The notes under the pieces: generated by a model | What the model was told of the DNA's origin: nothing | Seen by the model: the letters and a program-made list of their open reading frames with translations, nothing else | Database searches by the model: none | From: Polytrichum commune | Taxonomy: Eukaryota; Streptophyta; Polytrichopsida; Polytrichales; Polytrichaceae | Assembly: GCA_950295325.1 (NCBI GenBank) | Contig: OX485803.1 | Location: 18,228,001 to 18,292,000, forward strand | Length of the DNA: 64,000 bases | Direction of reading: 5' to 3' | Made by a program: the position numbers and the translations under genes | Shown: one piece after another, positions 38,992 through 50,473 of the stretch | Position numbering within the stretch: the first letter of the stretch is position 1 | Layout of the letters: each line of letters begins with the position of its first letter

Positions 38992-39210
38992 TCATGAAGT
39001 AATGAAAAACCCTGATTTTGAAGGTGGTTGAAACTGTAGATTCTTAGTTTTTAATTTTAAATCAAACATACCATCATTGAAGATAGGACATGCTTTCATA
39101 TGAAAAGAAATTGCACCAACATTCAATTTTAATAAATCATTTTCCAACTTGCTATTAGAATCTAAATGCTTTGGAAAATTATAAGACTTCATCTCTAACA
39201 CAATATAAAG
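38992..39210 (-). pseudogene. Exon-like piece, possibly same gene as 34413-36760
   Basis: Minus-strand frame of 69 codons with SYNFPKHLDSNSKLENDLLK and NVGAISFHMKACPIFNDGMF, ending near a TCAGG|GTTTTT donor-like site. Its codon use (very AT-rich) matches the pieces at 34.4-36.8 kb, and it would lie upstream of them. The 926-bp insert at 37748-38673 lies between. Confidence 0.3.
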
Positions 39211-39609
39211 ACTTATAAAGTAAGAAAATTTTGATCCATTTAAATCAATTTAAAATAAGAATGTGTCACATATAAAACTTTAACAAAATTTTAACTATAG
39301 AAATTATTTCATATTTAGTTTAAAAAAATTCGAATTGCTATGGACTTTCAGAATTTTCTAACTAAAAGATGCATTACAAAAGATGTATTCTAAAATGTAC
39401 CAAGAAAATATATTAGATTACAAATTGAAGTCCAAGAAAAAATTGTAGATTTCAATTTTTTTCTTCTAAAAATTGACATTAATATCAAAAATTCTACAAT
39501 AAATCAAATGTGATGACATGATTAAAATTTATACACTTATTTTTTACAACTATATCCAAATACATTTTATTATTTAAAAACCATCTTCATAAATAAAAAA
39601 TATTTATGA

Positions 39610-39840
39610 ACTTACCAAGGGTATTGGCGGTGCCACTGATACCCATGGTATTTGTATATAGAATTTGTTTTTGATATTCCAATAATATTGGCAGTATCAT
39701 TAATATTCCTTGCACTCTTATATGTATTTTTTGTTATGTATCCGGAGGTATTGGCGGTGCCACCAAAACTTTTGCGTTCCTATATATATTTTCCATTTTG
39801 TAGTTAAGAGTATTGATGTGAGCCACCCAAATCACTCGCG
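39610..39840. repeat. Degenerate minisatellite, about four units
   Basis: The motif GGTATTGGCGGTGCCAC occurs near 39619 and near 39752. Degenerate forms (ATATTGGCAGTATCAT near 39687 and AGTATTGATGTGAGCCAC near 39809) lie between and after. Each is followed by an AT-rich TATAT(G/A)TATTTT-like spacer, so the unit is about 60-65 bp. Confidence 0.55.
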
Positions 39841-40093
39841 GTTTGAATCAAGGCTTATGTTTTAATAAGAAATGAAATCAGTTATTAGGAATTAGATAAA
39901 TGTTAGTGAGTTAGCATTGTTAAGATAATTAAACAATATACGAAGACTTGACACAACATTGACTGGATGAAAACGTTATTTGTAGCAAGTCCACTGTAAA
40001 CAACCTTAAAACCTAATGAAATCAATATAACAAAACTGGGGAGTGCAGATCCTATAGAGAAGAATCAGGAAGACTACAATGCATGAACGGATT

Positions 40094-41004
40094 CAATTGC
40101 TTTGAAAGAAGAAAGTAAATTACAGTCTCGAGTGACATCAAATTTCATTTGTTTGGCTCTAGCTCTTCCTTATCCGTTACGTCAAATTTTGACAGCATAC
40201 AACCAACAGATCATTCTGGCACCAACCACAGGACTTTAGAAACATTGCGGGAATAAACATTCGCAAGGGTTGGTATCTCTATGTGTCAGGGAGAATATTC
40301 ATCATGTACATGCCTTTGCAGATGGGACACAACTTCATAACAATATGTTTGAAAGTTTTGGAATCACATGCATGTATCACACAGTGGTGATGGTTGATGT
40401 TGACGTGCGGACGAGCACAAGGGGTGTTTGTTCATCTGCATTTCCTGTAGAGTTTGCAGAACATAAAATGTTGCACACTATTAGCCTTATTGTGAAATGC
40501 TTCATGTTGCATTTGACCATCTCAAAATGATATTGCAAGAGTTTAAATTTGAGCAAGTGTTTTCGGTACATACTATTCAAGGTTTCAAATCTTTACATTG
40601 CTCATTCAAAATTTAGCCATTGATCTATTCAACATAGATTCAACTCACATTTCATTTTTTTTAGATTTTGCAAATATAAAATATAGAGAAATAATAATTA
40701 AATTGCAATGCTACATTTGATGGGCATGGATTCAATGTTGTAGTTTGATGTGATTGAATCGGTGTTGATATATGGTTCCAAATATTTGTAATGATCTGAT
40801 GATGCATCTAGTAAACACAACAGCAGCTAAAGTTCTGTTCATGCACCTTAAATTTTATAAACACTGTGATCAAATGCAAAGCTAGGTCCTCAACTAAGTT
40901 TGTTATATTCTTATTCTCTAATTAGAGATGGATTTAACGATTCGACAAAAGGCTTATAAGTTTCATTGCTTTGAAAGAAGAAAATAAATTACAGTCTCGA
41001 GTGA
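40094..41004. repeat. Pair of about 40-bp direct repeats upstream of the Harbinger gene
   Basis: ATTGCTTTGAAAGAAGAAAR followed by TAAATTACAGTCTCGAGTGA is present at about 40094-40134 and again at about 40963-41004, nearly identical. The space between holds no clear gene; an 86-codon frame at 40270-40530 has no recognised match. Confidence 0.6.
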
Positions 41005-41401
41005 AGAATATGTCCATAATATTACTCAACTGAACACATGTTAAAATGGTGTGTTACAGTGAGATTGCTCAAAATATATTACACCATTCTAAGTTCCATC
41101 ATTGAAATGCTACAGCCTCATTTCAGTACATAGGTATTTACAAATTTACATGGATAGGTAAAAGTTAACTTAAAAATAGAAAAAATGTCTTAGTGGCACT
41201 CTAGTGTAGAAGTACTTAATAATTAGTAGAAAGTAGTAGATGATAACTGATGTTAATCTTAGATGGAAAAACTAATAGTATACTATAACTTAATATATAG
41301 TTCGTAATAAAGCGTGTATTTTTTTGCATTAGTATTGATATATTCTATGTTTGATACTTTGTTATTCAATATTGTATCTCTGTAACATATGTGATAGCAC
41401 A

Positions 41402-42829
41402 ATGGCTACAAGGCATGAGAGAGTGTTGGTGTCGCTTCTGTATGTTTTGGCGTCGAAATACATATTGTTGTCATTTCATTGTGTGGCCCTAACAAGCATA
41501 AATCATAGTATGATGATTATGTTGTTCTTGATCGTCGAGGCAAATGCACATCCAAGATCTAGGAGTTTGTGGTGTTATGGGAGGCTGAAAGGTTTTGTGC
41601 AACGCCACTTTATTAGCGGTCAAGCATCTTCTTTTTCTCAACAAATGATAAAAGAGAGGTTAAGGTTGAGTTATGATACGTTCGTGTATTTGTGTGAGGT
41701 GTTGCGTCCGATGCTACAGAGAGGTGGAACTCGCATGGAATTAGGCATAGACGTAGAAACGCAAGTTGCTGTTACTTTATCACGATTGTCGACGGGAAAT
41801 ACCTTGAGGATGTGTGGAGAAATATATGGTTTAGCAGAGTCAACTACCTCTATAATTGTTAGGGAGTGTTGTGAAGCAATTAAGATTCTTGTTAAACCTT
41901 TAGTATTTCCAAAACTTACTAAGAAACGGATTCAAATCATAGCATCCAAATTCAAAAAAGTAAGAGGCATACCTTACATCATTGGTGCTGTAGATGGTAG
42001 TCATGTACCAATTATTGCGCCCAAGATAGATCCCACATCCTATTATTGTCGAAAAAGTTTCTACTCGGCTTTGTTGCAAGGTGTCGTAGACTCAAAATGC
42101 TTATTTTGGGACTTTAACTTTGGTTGGGCAGGAAGTAATCACGATTGGTCAGTGTTCCAAAGAACCAAAATAGGCAAAAAATTCTTACAAAGAAAGTTCA
42201 AGCCATACAAACTTATAGGTGATGCAACGTATCCTATGAGGCCTTGTTTTATTCTTCCATTTAAATGTTCAAAGAGTGGGCTCTCTAGAGAGAAACAATA
42301 TTGGAATTTTATACAATCGAGTACCAAGATGGCGGTAGAGCGAGCATTTGGAATATTGAAAGGAAGATGGCGAGTTCTATTAAAACGCATTGATATTCCA
42401 TTAGATAATGTACCGGATGTAGTCATAGCTTGCATATGTTTGCATAATCTTTGCCTCATTCACACTGATGACTTTGACATGCGATGGGCCAAACAAGCAG
42501 AAGAAGAAATGGAACAGACATGCCTTGGGGTTTTTGGTAAATTGCACAACAATGATATGTTTTATATTGGTGAGACATCAATCAAGCAAATGCAGTCATT
42601 ACAGAAACCGAAAGTTTCTATTCAACAAATTGTCGAGGATGGGAGCGATTATGGTTCGAGTGGCGATGAATTGGAAGATTCATCAAGAACCAAGAAACAA
42701 AAAGAAGAGAAGATAAAAAAGATGTTACTTGAAACAACCCAATTTCACGAGTCTATGGCTCGAACATTTTATGATGCTATGGTGCAAAAGCATGGTGATG
42801 TTATATTGCCTACTCAGAAGATGACTTAG
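41402..42829 (+). CDS. PIF/Harbinger transposase, intact frame
   Basis: 475 aa from ATG at 41402 (MATRHERVLVSLLYVL). The frame stays open further upstream but only from a TTG. The N-terminal half has the Harbinger helix-turn-helix region (LSTGNTLRMCGEIYGLAEST). The DDE catalytic triad is readable: D198 in GAVDGSHVP, D274 in GDATYPMRPCF, E313 in AVERAFGILKGRW. The C-terminus is charged (RTKKQKEEKIKKMLLE). It would cut and paste elements with short inverted ends and 3-bp TWA targets. Autonomous PIF elements also need a Myb-like partner; none is seen nearby, and I could not find terminal inverted repeats. It has no stops or frameshifts, so the copy may be young, or domesticated like HARBI1/ALP1-type genes. 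Confidence 0.92.
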   Translation: MATRHERVLVSLLYVLASKYILLSFHCVALTSINHSMMIMLFLIVEANAHPRSRSLWCYGRLKGFVQRHFISGQASSFSQQMIKERLRLSYDTFVYLCEVLRPMLQRGGTRMELGIDVETQVAVTLSRLSTGNTLRMCGEIYGLAESTTSIIVRECCEAIKILVKPLVFPKLTKKRIQIIASKFKKVRGIPYIIGAVDGSHVPIIAPKIDPTSYYCRKSFYSALLQGVVDSKCLFWDFNFGWAGSNHDWSVFQRTKIGKKFLQRKFKPYKLIGDATYPMRPCFILPFKCSKSGLSREKQYWNFIQSSTKMAVERAFGILKGRWRVLLKRIDIPLDNVPDVVIACICLHNLCLIHTDDFDMRWAKQAEEEMEQTCLGVFGKLHNNDMFYIGETSIKQMQSLQKPKVSIQQIVEDGSDYGSSGDELEDSSRTKKQKEEKIKKMLLETTQFHESMARTFYDAMVQKHGDVILPTQKMT

Positions 42830-44026
42830 AGTAGTTTTTTCCTATGCATTTCATGTGTATAGTTTTATTCCCTCATGTAATAATTTTTTTGATTTGTTGT
42901 ATAAATCATGGGAAATAAATAAGTATTTTTCCAAACACTATCTACACATTTCTCTTTTGTTTTTTTTGGCTATTTTTATTCTTTTTAAAATTATTTTTTA
43001 ATCTAGAAGAAAATTTACAAAAAATTTATGCCCTAAACATCTTAGTATGAAACTTGTGCGCACGTAAAAAATCATGAGTTTTATTCCTTGTGTATGTATG
43101 AGACACATTATCCACGGGTAGATTATTCTAAGGCATTTTTGTGCGCCACGTGTGGCTGGGGTTTTTTTTGTTTTGGAGTTATTTACCTTTAAGGGTTGAA
43201 TTAAAGCCTCCCTATAATTACTTAAATTTAAAAAATGGCCCATTTGTTTGCACCCTTTCATTACTTATATTGTCCAAGTCACTGTAATTTTTTGTACTCT
43301 ATATTCCTTTTAAGTAATTTTGGACAAACAGAAATCCCAATTATCATCCATCCCCGTGAGTCCTAAATCCATTTACATTTTTTCACAAAACATACCTTCT
43401 AGGATCCTTATTTTCAGCCCCTATATTAATTTTACAAAAAAATAATGGCCCACGTTTTATGTCCATCTAACTTACTAAATTATAATGGGATTGTCTACAT
43501 TTAAATGCCCTGTCATTATTTGGAATCCCTTTATAATTTTTATTTCAAATGATTTTAATCCTCTCTATATTATGCCGCACGTCGTTTGTAAAATGCACTA
43601 AGTGATCAACCCATGACATTATCTTGGTGATTTTTTATTTGTTTTAAACATATGACAATGTGTAAGTGGCATAGTAAGAAATTGGGCCTTGGATTATGCT
43701 TTCCAATATAAAGTCATTTAAGTTATTTAGTTCAAGCAAGGGCATAATTCATTTAAGCCCAAGTGGGCCGTGAATTGGGCCTTACAATATAAAGTCCATA
43801 GGCCCATTTGGAAGGCCCACTTTAAAGCGGAATTTCCAATTTGGGCCCTACAAGTGGACCCTATGGACTTTATATTGCAAGGCCCACTCAACAACCCACT
43901 TTGTAAAGTAGGGCTAAAGTTAGAGTAAAGTAAGACCCACTTCAAGTCCAAGTGGACTCTACTCCAAATGGGCCGGCCGCCAAATGGGCCCTAATATAAA
44001 GCGGCCCTAAGTATAGCAACAAAGAT
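42830..44026. other. Non-coding stretch with GGCCCA-rich inverted repeat
   Basis: From about 43680 to 43990 the sequence is full of GGCCCA/TGGGCC words. An inverted repeat pairs 43778-43803 (GGGCCTTACAATATAAAGTC...) with 43859-43884 (its reverse complement, one mismatch). No coding signal. May be a MITE or the remains of an LTR-element tail. Confidence 0.5.
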
Positions 44027-45026
44027 TTAAGATTTAAATTGTTGTAATTTTGTATCGGGCTCAAAATGTTTTGTTCGTAGTGGAATGGGTACGATGGATA
44101 GTATTATGGCACTTAAAGACCATTTGGGCTTCAAGTATGTCCATGGCAGTAGATTCCTGGAGCAATCCAAAAACAAAGTATATGTATTTATGTGCCTAGA
44201 TGGATCCTCATCTTTAGTTCCATAAAACTTAGGGAGGTGAGATGGCATGTCCACCGCTGCTAATTTTTGTGGAACCACAATTGGTAGACCTCTCGGTCTA
44301 ACCAATGGATCAATGAGATCCACAGGTGGTATGGGCGGGTCTTTGCCTCCCTCCTGAGCCATGGTGACTGGTGTAACCACTCCTATGTCCCTATCAATTT
44401 CTATTGGAATGCCTTCCCTAAGTATATCCGTCTCTGATGGAGTCTCGTCACCCTACTTAGAAGGAGTTGCCTCTTTTTCAAGTTGAGCTTCTACTTCTAA
44501 TGTTCTTAACAATGAGCTAATACTAGGCTCCACATTCAAACAACTTTCTAATCTAACTCCCACTTCTTTAACCACTTCATTAATCCTAGAAAATCTTCTT
44601 CTTCGTGTAACTTTGTCTATTCCTAATTCCAGCCTTGGTTTTTAAAATCGAGTCTTATCTTGCATTCCCTAAGGAATCGATCAACCCTCGTTTGACCAAA
44701 CATACCCCTCACTACCTTCGCTCATTGATGTTTTCATTTTTCTTGATATGGTTTAAAATTGAGGAGGTGAGGGAAGAGAACATGCAAACCCATTTAAGTG
44801 AAAAATTCCAAACAGAGGATAGGCATGTTCATGCCCATTCTCAGTCAAGTTGGAGAATCACCTCCGCATTCTTCTTTAAATTGGCATTCACCACAATACC
44901 GAGAGTGAGGGGCTGACCTTCACCATGCACTGCATTAAAGATTGAGGCATCACCCTCTCGTTTCCAACATAATACGATGACTAGGGAATTACCCTTTACA
45001 ACGGATAACGACAAAGACAAGTACAA
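44027..45026 (-). pseudogene. Gag-like remnants of a minus-strand Ty3-type LTR element
   Basis: On the minus strand from about 44650 the frame reads RINEVVKEVGVRLESCLNVE, a stop, then DETPSETDILREGIPIEIDR and VTPVTMAQEGGKDPPIPPVD, leading to MPSHLPKFYGTKDEDPSRHI. The LPKF.G...EDP..H block is the start of the gag domain in plant Ty3/gypsy elements. It then goes out of frame. An upstream piece (45026-44841: NAVHGEGQPLTLGIVVNANL) probably belongs to the same element. No protease, RT or integrase follows, so the element is cut short on its 3' side. Confidence 0.6.
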
Positions 45027-45547
45027 AAATCCTTCCTTAATTAATTAACAATTTCACTTTGAATGATGTCATACCTCAAGCAATTCGCTTCTCCCTGCAC
45101 GTTAGCACTCCCCCTTGACCGTGACTCAATGTGACTTCAACACAACCACTCTAAACTAACAATTCTAATTTACACATCAAATTCAAAATGCCTAACTTGG
45201 AGACTCACCCAAAGGTGAGTGTTAAAGTTGACTCTTACTAAAATTAATTATTCCTCTAAGATTTAGTGAACTAATGCTCGCAAGATTAATGTTATGTCCT
45301 TATGCCATTCCCAAGAAAGTTTAGGAAATTATCATAAGCCGTGCTCCTTCCTCAAAACAAAATGCATAAATGAAAATGCAATTCATTCAAAGGAAAGAAT
45401 TGAAATGCCACTAATCTAATAAACACAAAACTCAAAAACTAGGTGAAATGCTTACCACGCACCAAGTGCTCCTTACTCTCTCTCAAGTTTGTGCCTCCAA
45501 GTCTTGATCCTCTAATCCCGCTTCACTCCTGGCGGACGTATCATTTA

Positions 45548-47124
45548 TGTCAGCCATAAACCCCCACCCTTAAGCGTCGTAGTCCGGGTGGTGGCTTAGG
45601 TTAACATGTATTGAATCAATTTCATTCAACCCACCAGTCTAATTTACTTGCTACTCCCAATTCACGAATGAAGGACACACAATTTTATTCCGATGACTTA
45701 GGTACAAGTATTAAAAAATACTATATGTCCTCAAGCCCTCAAATCCCACAATCCTTCCCTAAGCTCCCCTTTCTACCCTATAACTGTTGGCTGGCCAATC
45801 AATCTAAACAAAGCCCTAATCCTTCCAGTGGCCTCCCCTGCCACCTCAGCTTGCCGAGTTCCGGCCATCTGCCATTCTTGAGGGACTCTGCCCCTCGGCC
45901 AGCGTGTACCGATCCTTGAAACGTCGCAACCTCTCCTAATACCAACGCACTTCCCTCTCCTCCCTTCAGTTCACCGCCATTCCTGTTGGTACCTTGAACC
46001 GTCTAGCTGCTGGTGAGCGAGCAGTCGATCCCAGCCTAAGCTCGCTACACACTCAATCCTGTGGCTGGTTTGTCTGCAGCCTCAGCCACAGATGCTGCAC
46101 CTCCTCATGAGGCCAATACCCACTTCCCTCTGGTGAGTCTGTGAGTGTGGAGAGACAGTCACCTCCTCTCCTTCAGCAGCTTGTGGTTGCTGTGCTGAGA
46201 CGACACCTAGAATTCGGCACAATGCCGGCTCGCCTCAGTTTCAAATCCCTAAGACATCAAACAAAAATAAAACAACAAGCAGATTGTACCCCTGGCACTG
46301 GCGGGGATCCTTGATCCCAGCTTGTCGTTGGCAGCCGCATTGCCTTGGAGCCCATCCAACATATTCTTGGCCACACTGAGGCAAATTCCCTCTTGACTCC
46401 CTGGGCACTCTCAGCCCTTCCCCGAATTCAGTTATCCTTTCTGCTGCAGAATTCTCGCATCTTGAACCTCAACACTCCACAATGCCAGAGTTTAGGCGGT
46501 GGATGGGCGAAGCCGCCTCCCTTACAATCCTTGGCATCTGTTAGCAGCCGCCTCAGAGTCAACCATCTGTCCACCGAAAGCAAGCCTGTCATTCCTCTTC
46601 TTCCTTCACCAACCAGCATTTCCTTGGATTAGCGTTCCTCAAGAAATCACACCCCAGCTCCCAGCTCTCATTTTTTTTTATCAGGGCTCCACCCCTGTAG
46701 CCATCGCTGCCTGCCTCTCCAAAAAAAAAAAAAATGTTTTCCAATGTTGGCTCTACAGAGCCAACCGTTTGGATCCGAGAATCCAGAGGGCCCTATCTTC
46801 AGCCGAAGTCCACCCCTCCCCTTTACCAACTAGCCAAAGGCCTAAATCAAACAGTCATGTGGCCTAATTTGCTTTTCCACCAGATTCACTACTTAAATAC
46901 CACTCAAGTAACTCCCAATTCTAACTTAGTCCTTAATTAACCGCCCAACTAATCGTCTGGCCACGATTCCTCACAACACCTACTCACATAATAAAACCTA
47001 ACTCTAACCTAAGCACTAAAGATTCACTCTTTTTATATTTTTAATTAATTGAACATACATCAAAGTCTAAGTACTAATGTTCTTTATGGTTAAAAACATA
47101 TGTGGGCGCCGTATTGGGCTCACA
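45548..47124 (-). repeat. LTR copy A (5' LTR of the minus-strand element)
   Basis: Bounded by TG...CA on both strands: TGTCAGCC at 45548, GGGCTCACA ending at 47124. It has the same end sequences as copy B (49465-58461): CACCCTTAAGCGTC(G/C)TAGTCC near the left end, CACTCTTTTTAT and a GGGCTCA(C/T)A terminus at the right. On the minus strand a TATAAAAAGAGTG box lies about 95 bases inside its start. The gag remnants downstream on the minus strand fit a 5' LTR. No 5-bp duplication flanks it, as expected if it is not solo. It abuts a transposase relic at 47125. Confidence 0.7.
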
Positions 47125-47805
47125 CCATGATGGCATCAAGCGTTGTGTAAGTGGCAACAAGAAGGAGTACATGCTAAACTAGGTTGTTGTACCCAACATA
47201 TGAAATGTGAAGATAGGTACCAATCTCTCAAAGCAGGAGGTATTGGCTCTCAAAGATGATGGGTTCCAATTGCAGCAAAGGGAGACTTTTCCTCCTCACT
47301 ATAGTTTTTCCACAATTGCGATGCTCCCAATTCCTTCGACGGATTTCCATGTGCCACTGAACCCGGATGCCCATCCAACTTCCATGTTCGGAAGGTTAGT
47401 GCGCCGCAATCTAGCAACATCAAAAGTTTATCATTAAAAACAAATGGGAGAGCGTCAGACTCATGGACAGTTATTATATGGTTGGAGTAATTGCCATTCC
47501 ATATCCATGATTTTGAGTGCTAATCAACATCGTCTCCAAGGAGGACATCGCATTCCGTGTCACAATTGACGGCATGTTGCATTCGACATACGGCATCGTA
47601 CATGCCCTAACTTCACAAAAATGTCATCTCTATCTTTGGGAAAGAAGGGGAATGGGTGTATTGCAAACTTCATGATTATGTGTTTAGATTTTTATACAAG
47701 GTGGATTATGGTAGTGACAAGTTCATTCACGCTCCAACATACTCCTACAATGAGGTCATTCGGCTATTTGAACTTACAAGTGTTGTAGAGTGTGAGTAAT
47801 AGTCC
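47125..47805 (+). pseudogene. Second decayed SWIM-type transposase relic
   Basis: Plus-strand frames KIGTNLSKQEVLALKDDGFQ, then FSTIAMLPIPS, GERQTHGQLLYGWSN, GKKGEWVYCKLHDYVFRFLY and FIHAPTYSYNEVIRLFEL match, in order, the minus-strand relic at 26735-27420. Only the C-terminal third is present. The 5' part ends exactly where LTR copy A begins, so the LTR element probably inserted into this relic. Confidence 0.65.
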
Positions 47806-48040
47806 AAGCGTTGTATTCAATTTTATGTTTGTGAATTTGAGTAAATGACATGTATTAATGTGGATTTTCATAATAAGACCAACAATGGACTTATGTTTTT
47901 GAAAGTATTCATGGTAATAGGCTCCCTTCGCTCTTTGTCAATCAAAACGCAAGTACTTTATATTTCCTACATTGCAAAATAAAAAGTGCCAATTCTAGAG
48001 TATATATCCTAGAACGGTGCCCAATTACTAAACTTGGAAT

Positions 48041-48120
48041 CATTGCTCACATGTTACTGCTCATTGCTCATGTATTACCGCTCACCTTCCACCACTCACC
48101 TCTCACTGCTCACCATTGGC
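48041..48120. repeat. Cluster of inverted TGAGCGGT-type motifs
   Basis: Contains ATTGCTCACATGTTACTGCT, CATTGCTCATGTATTACCGC and TCACTGCTCACCATTGGCTC. This is the reverse-complement type of the motif at 24279-24325 and lies just downstream of the SWIM relic, so it may be that transposon's terminal region. Confidence 0.5.
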
Positions 48121-48139
48121 TCATGCCTTAGCTTCCCTT

Positions 48140-48900
48140 GGTGGAAGTAGTGAACACATCCTTTGGGCAAGGAATATATCAAGTCGGTGATAAGGAGGTT
48201 CGTTGTGGGCTCAGGTACAATCCATTTATTTCAACGTTGATTTTTAATAGTCGTTTAATTTTGTATTAAGGCATGTGGCTTGAGGGTTGTTATTCATATT
48301 AATGTGGTGGTTTCGTAGATGGAGGAACCATTGATCAATGAGTTGGAAGACATAAAGAAAGAAATAGGTTTGATAAAGAATGTGGACAATGCTCTTCCGT
48401 GAGGAGCATATGTGGAGAAGTGGTGTGTCTTGCTTTGGGATAAGACATTTATTCCTCTCATCAAAGCTGAACCCCCTTTTACTACAGGTTCCAAACTATG
48501 TAATATCAAAGGTGCGATTATTGTTATCAACAATGTGTTATATAGGTGCGTTCATTTTTTAACATTTTAAATAATGTGTTTGGTCATTGCCAATTTCTTT
48601 TTCACTTCAATTTTCTAATAAATTCCTTGTATTTCGTGTGGATATGTTTACATGGGCCTATGACCATTGCACTTCAAGCACTCTCATTGGCGGGAAAGGT
48701 GAAGCCGGTTCAAGTTCACTTCACACCATGCTTGAGAGACTAGCAGAGTAAGTGAATCCAAGATGGATGTAAAGTGGACATGGATTCTTACATTGCATCA
48801 AATGCATCATGTTTCATATTCACTTGGACTATTTTCAAAAACCACCTCTTGGAGGTAGGCCTAACACAAAAGTGGAAGACAATGTCACTTTGAAATCTCA
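48140..48900 (+). pseudogene. Exon-like pieces of an unidentified coding sequence
   Basis: Plus-strand stretches with plausible splice borders: NTSFGQGIYQVGDKEVRCGL up to a GTACAA donor at about 48216. After TTCGTAG, MEEPLINELEDIKKEIGLIK and, past one in-frame stop, VEKWCVLLWDKTFIPLIKAE. Then MTIALQALSLAGKVKPVQVH with FTPCLRD. A last piece reads DMDSYIASNASCFIFTWTIF. The order suggests one protein that has decayed, probably carried by the same transposon. Family not recognised. Confidence 0.35.
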
Positions 48901-49459
48901 CAACCATTGATTCATTATAATTTTATCAATTGTAAGGACCCCACATGAAGTGATATATTATTGGGTTGAGGGCCCGGTCACATATGACTTCACAGTACAC
49001 TGAGGGTGCGTGACCAAATTACATGAAATTGGAAGTGTTTTGGAACAGCCTTTGGACACTTCTTTTGGGTTTTCACAATTTCATCATCACTGCTCTTGGC
49101 TCGTGTTTGAAGTGGCCTCAAGCTTTGTACATTGAAATGTGCAATTAGGTTGCCTCTTCCTCATTTGCAAATTACCTTAGGTGATTAAAAAAAAAAAAAA
49201 ACTTTGTTTATCAATCCGTATAGAAACTACAATACAATAGCAGTTACTTTATTTTGTAATTATTGTAGTAATTATTCAAATAGTGTGAAGTTTGGATATA
49301 TTAGCATGGGCCAACCTTATTGCACATATTGACGTAGTTAACCATTGTAGTTAAGGCTTCTATTTAACTTCCCAAAGTCTAAGTCATGTATGCACAATTT
49401 CTATGAGTCATCACCAAGTTTATGTCAATGTCAAGATTGAAGTGGGTTTCAAATGATAT

Positions 49460-49464
49460 GGGGT
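49460..49464. repeat. 5-bp target duplication, left (GGGGT)
   Basis: GGGGT directly left of LTR copy B; repeated at 58462-58466. Confidence 0.75.
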
Positions 49465-50473
49465 TATCAGCCCAAAACCATCACCCTTAAGCGTCCTAGT
49501 CCAGGTGGGGATTCAGGACCAATATTTACCTAAGTTCCCTCTGATCTTTAGGCATTGAGTCATACTCACCTCAATGATAAAGCTTGTCAAACACACAACT
49601 CTTTATTCAAGTATTTAAAAGTACAAAGTATTAAAAAAAACTTTGTTCCCCCTTAGTTTCCAATACTTCCACACATTGCCTTAGTAGTCCAATCCTAAAC
49701 TAATCTCTACTTGCTTGGGAGCAAGCCAATCAAACATTGCGGCTCACCAGCCAATTGCATCCCTACTTAATCACTCAAAACCACACTTCCCACCATTAAT
49801 CTAATGATTTTGTCCAAATCCTTGCTTTTACACTAACCATACTGCTAATCCCAGATTCATTACCCTCATATCCATACCCCGAAGGGATATCAGGCCTTCA
49901 GTCTCGGTGTGGCCCCTGTAAATCTACGTTGTTCCCATGCTGATAGTGCCCGTCACCAACCCGTCACAGGCCTTCACCGCCCGTCAAAAGTGAGTTCGGG
50001 GACACCTGTCCTCCCAAGCGAAGCTCTCGAGTCTCCACACAGCCACATAGCCACACTCTCCGCCTCCGCTGAGTTCCGCTAGCGCAGCTGGTTGCTCCCT
50101 GGATTCGGCCGTTAATCACCTCTGGTTCAGCCAAGTAAATCCCTACTAACCTGTTCACCTTACGAGGATGATTTCTACTCACCTCCCCACTCTGAACTCT
50201 TCCGACTGAGGGAAGAAGACTTATCCTTTCGGAATCGGAAGAACAGACAGGCTTGTCCCACACCTGGACGTTGTAATTGCACACTGCCCGTCCCCGGTTC
50301 GATCCAAAATCAAATCCCGCACATTGTTTATTGCCTCCTTTACCTATGCCTCTGTACCCAAATCGCTAACACCCAGCTGAACGCTCATTCAAAATGTGCC
50401 ACATTCCCTTCTGCCCTTCACGAACCTCCTTCAGCTCACATCACTGCTGGTTGTGGATTGTTGGTTGCCCGTC

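Noticed and set aside
45611-46867. Several plus-strand frames of 90-122 codons
   Set aside because: They lie in the CT-rich interior of LTR copy A and show no domain or conserved start.
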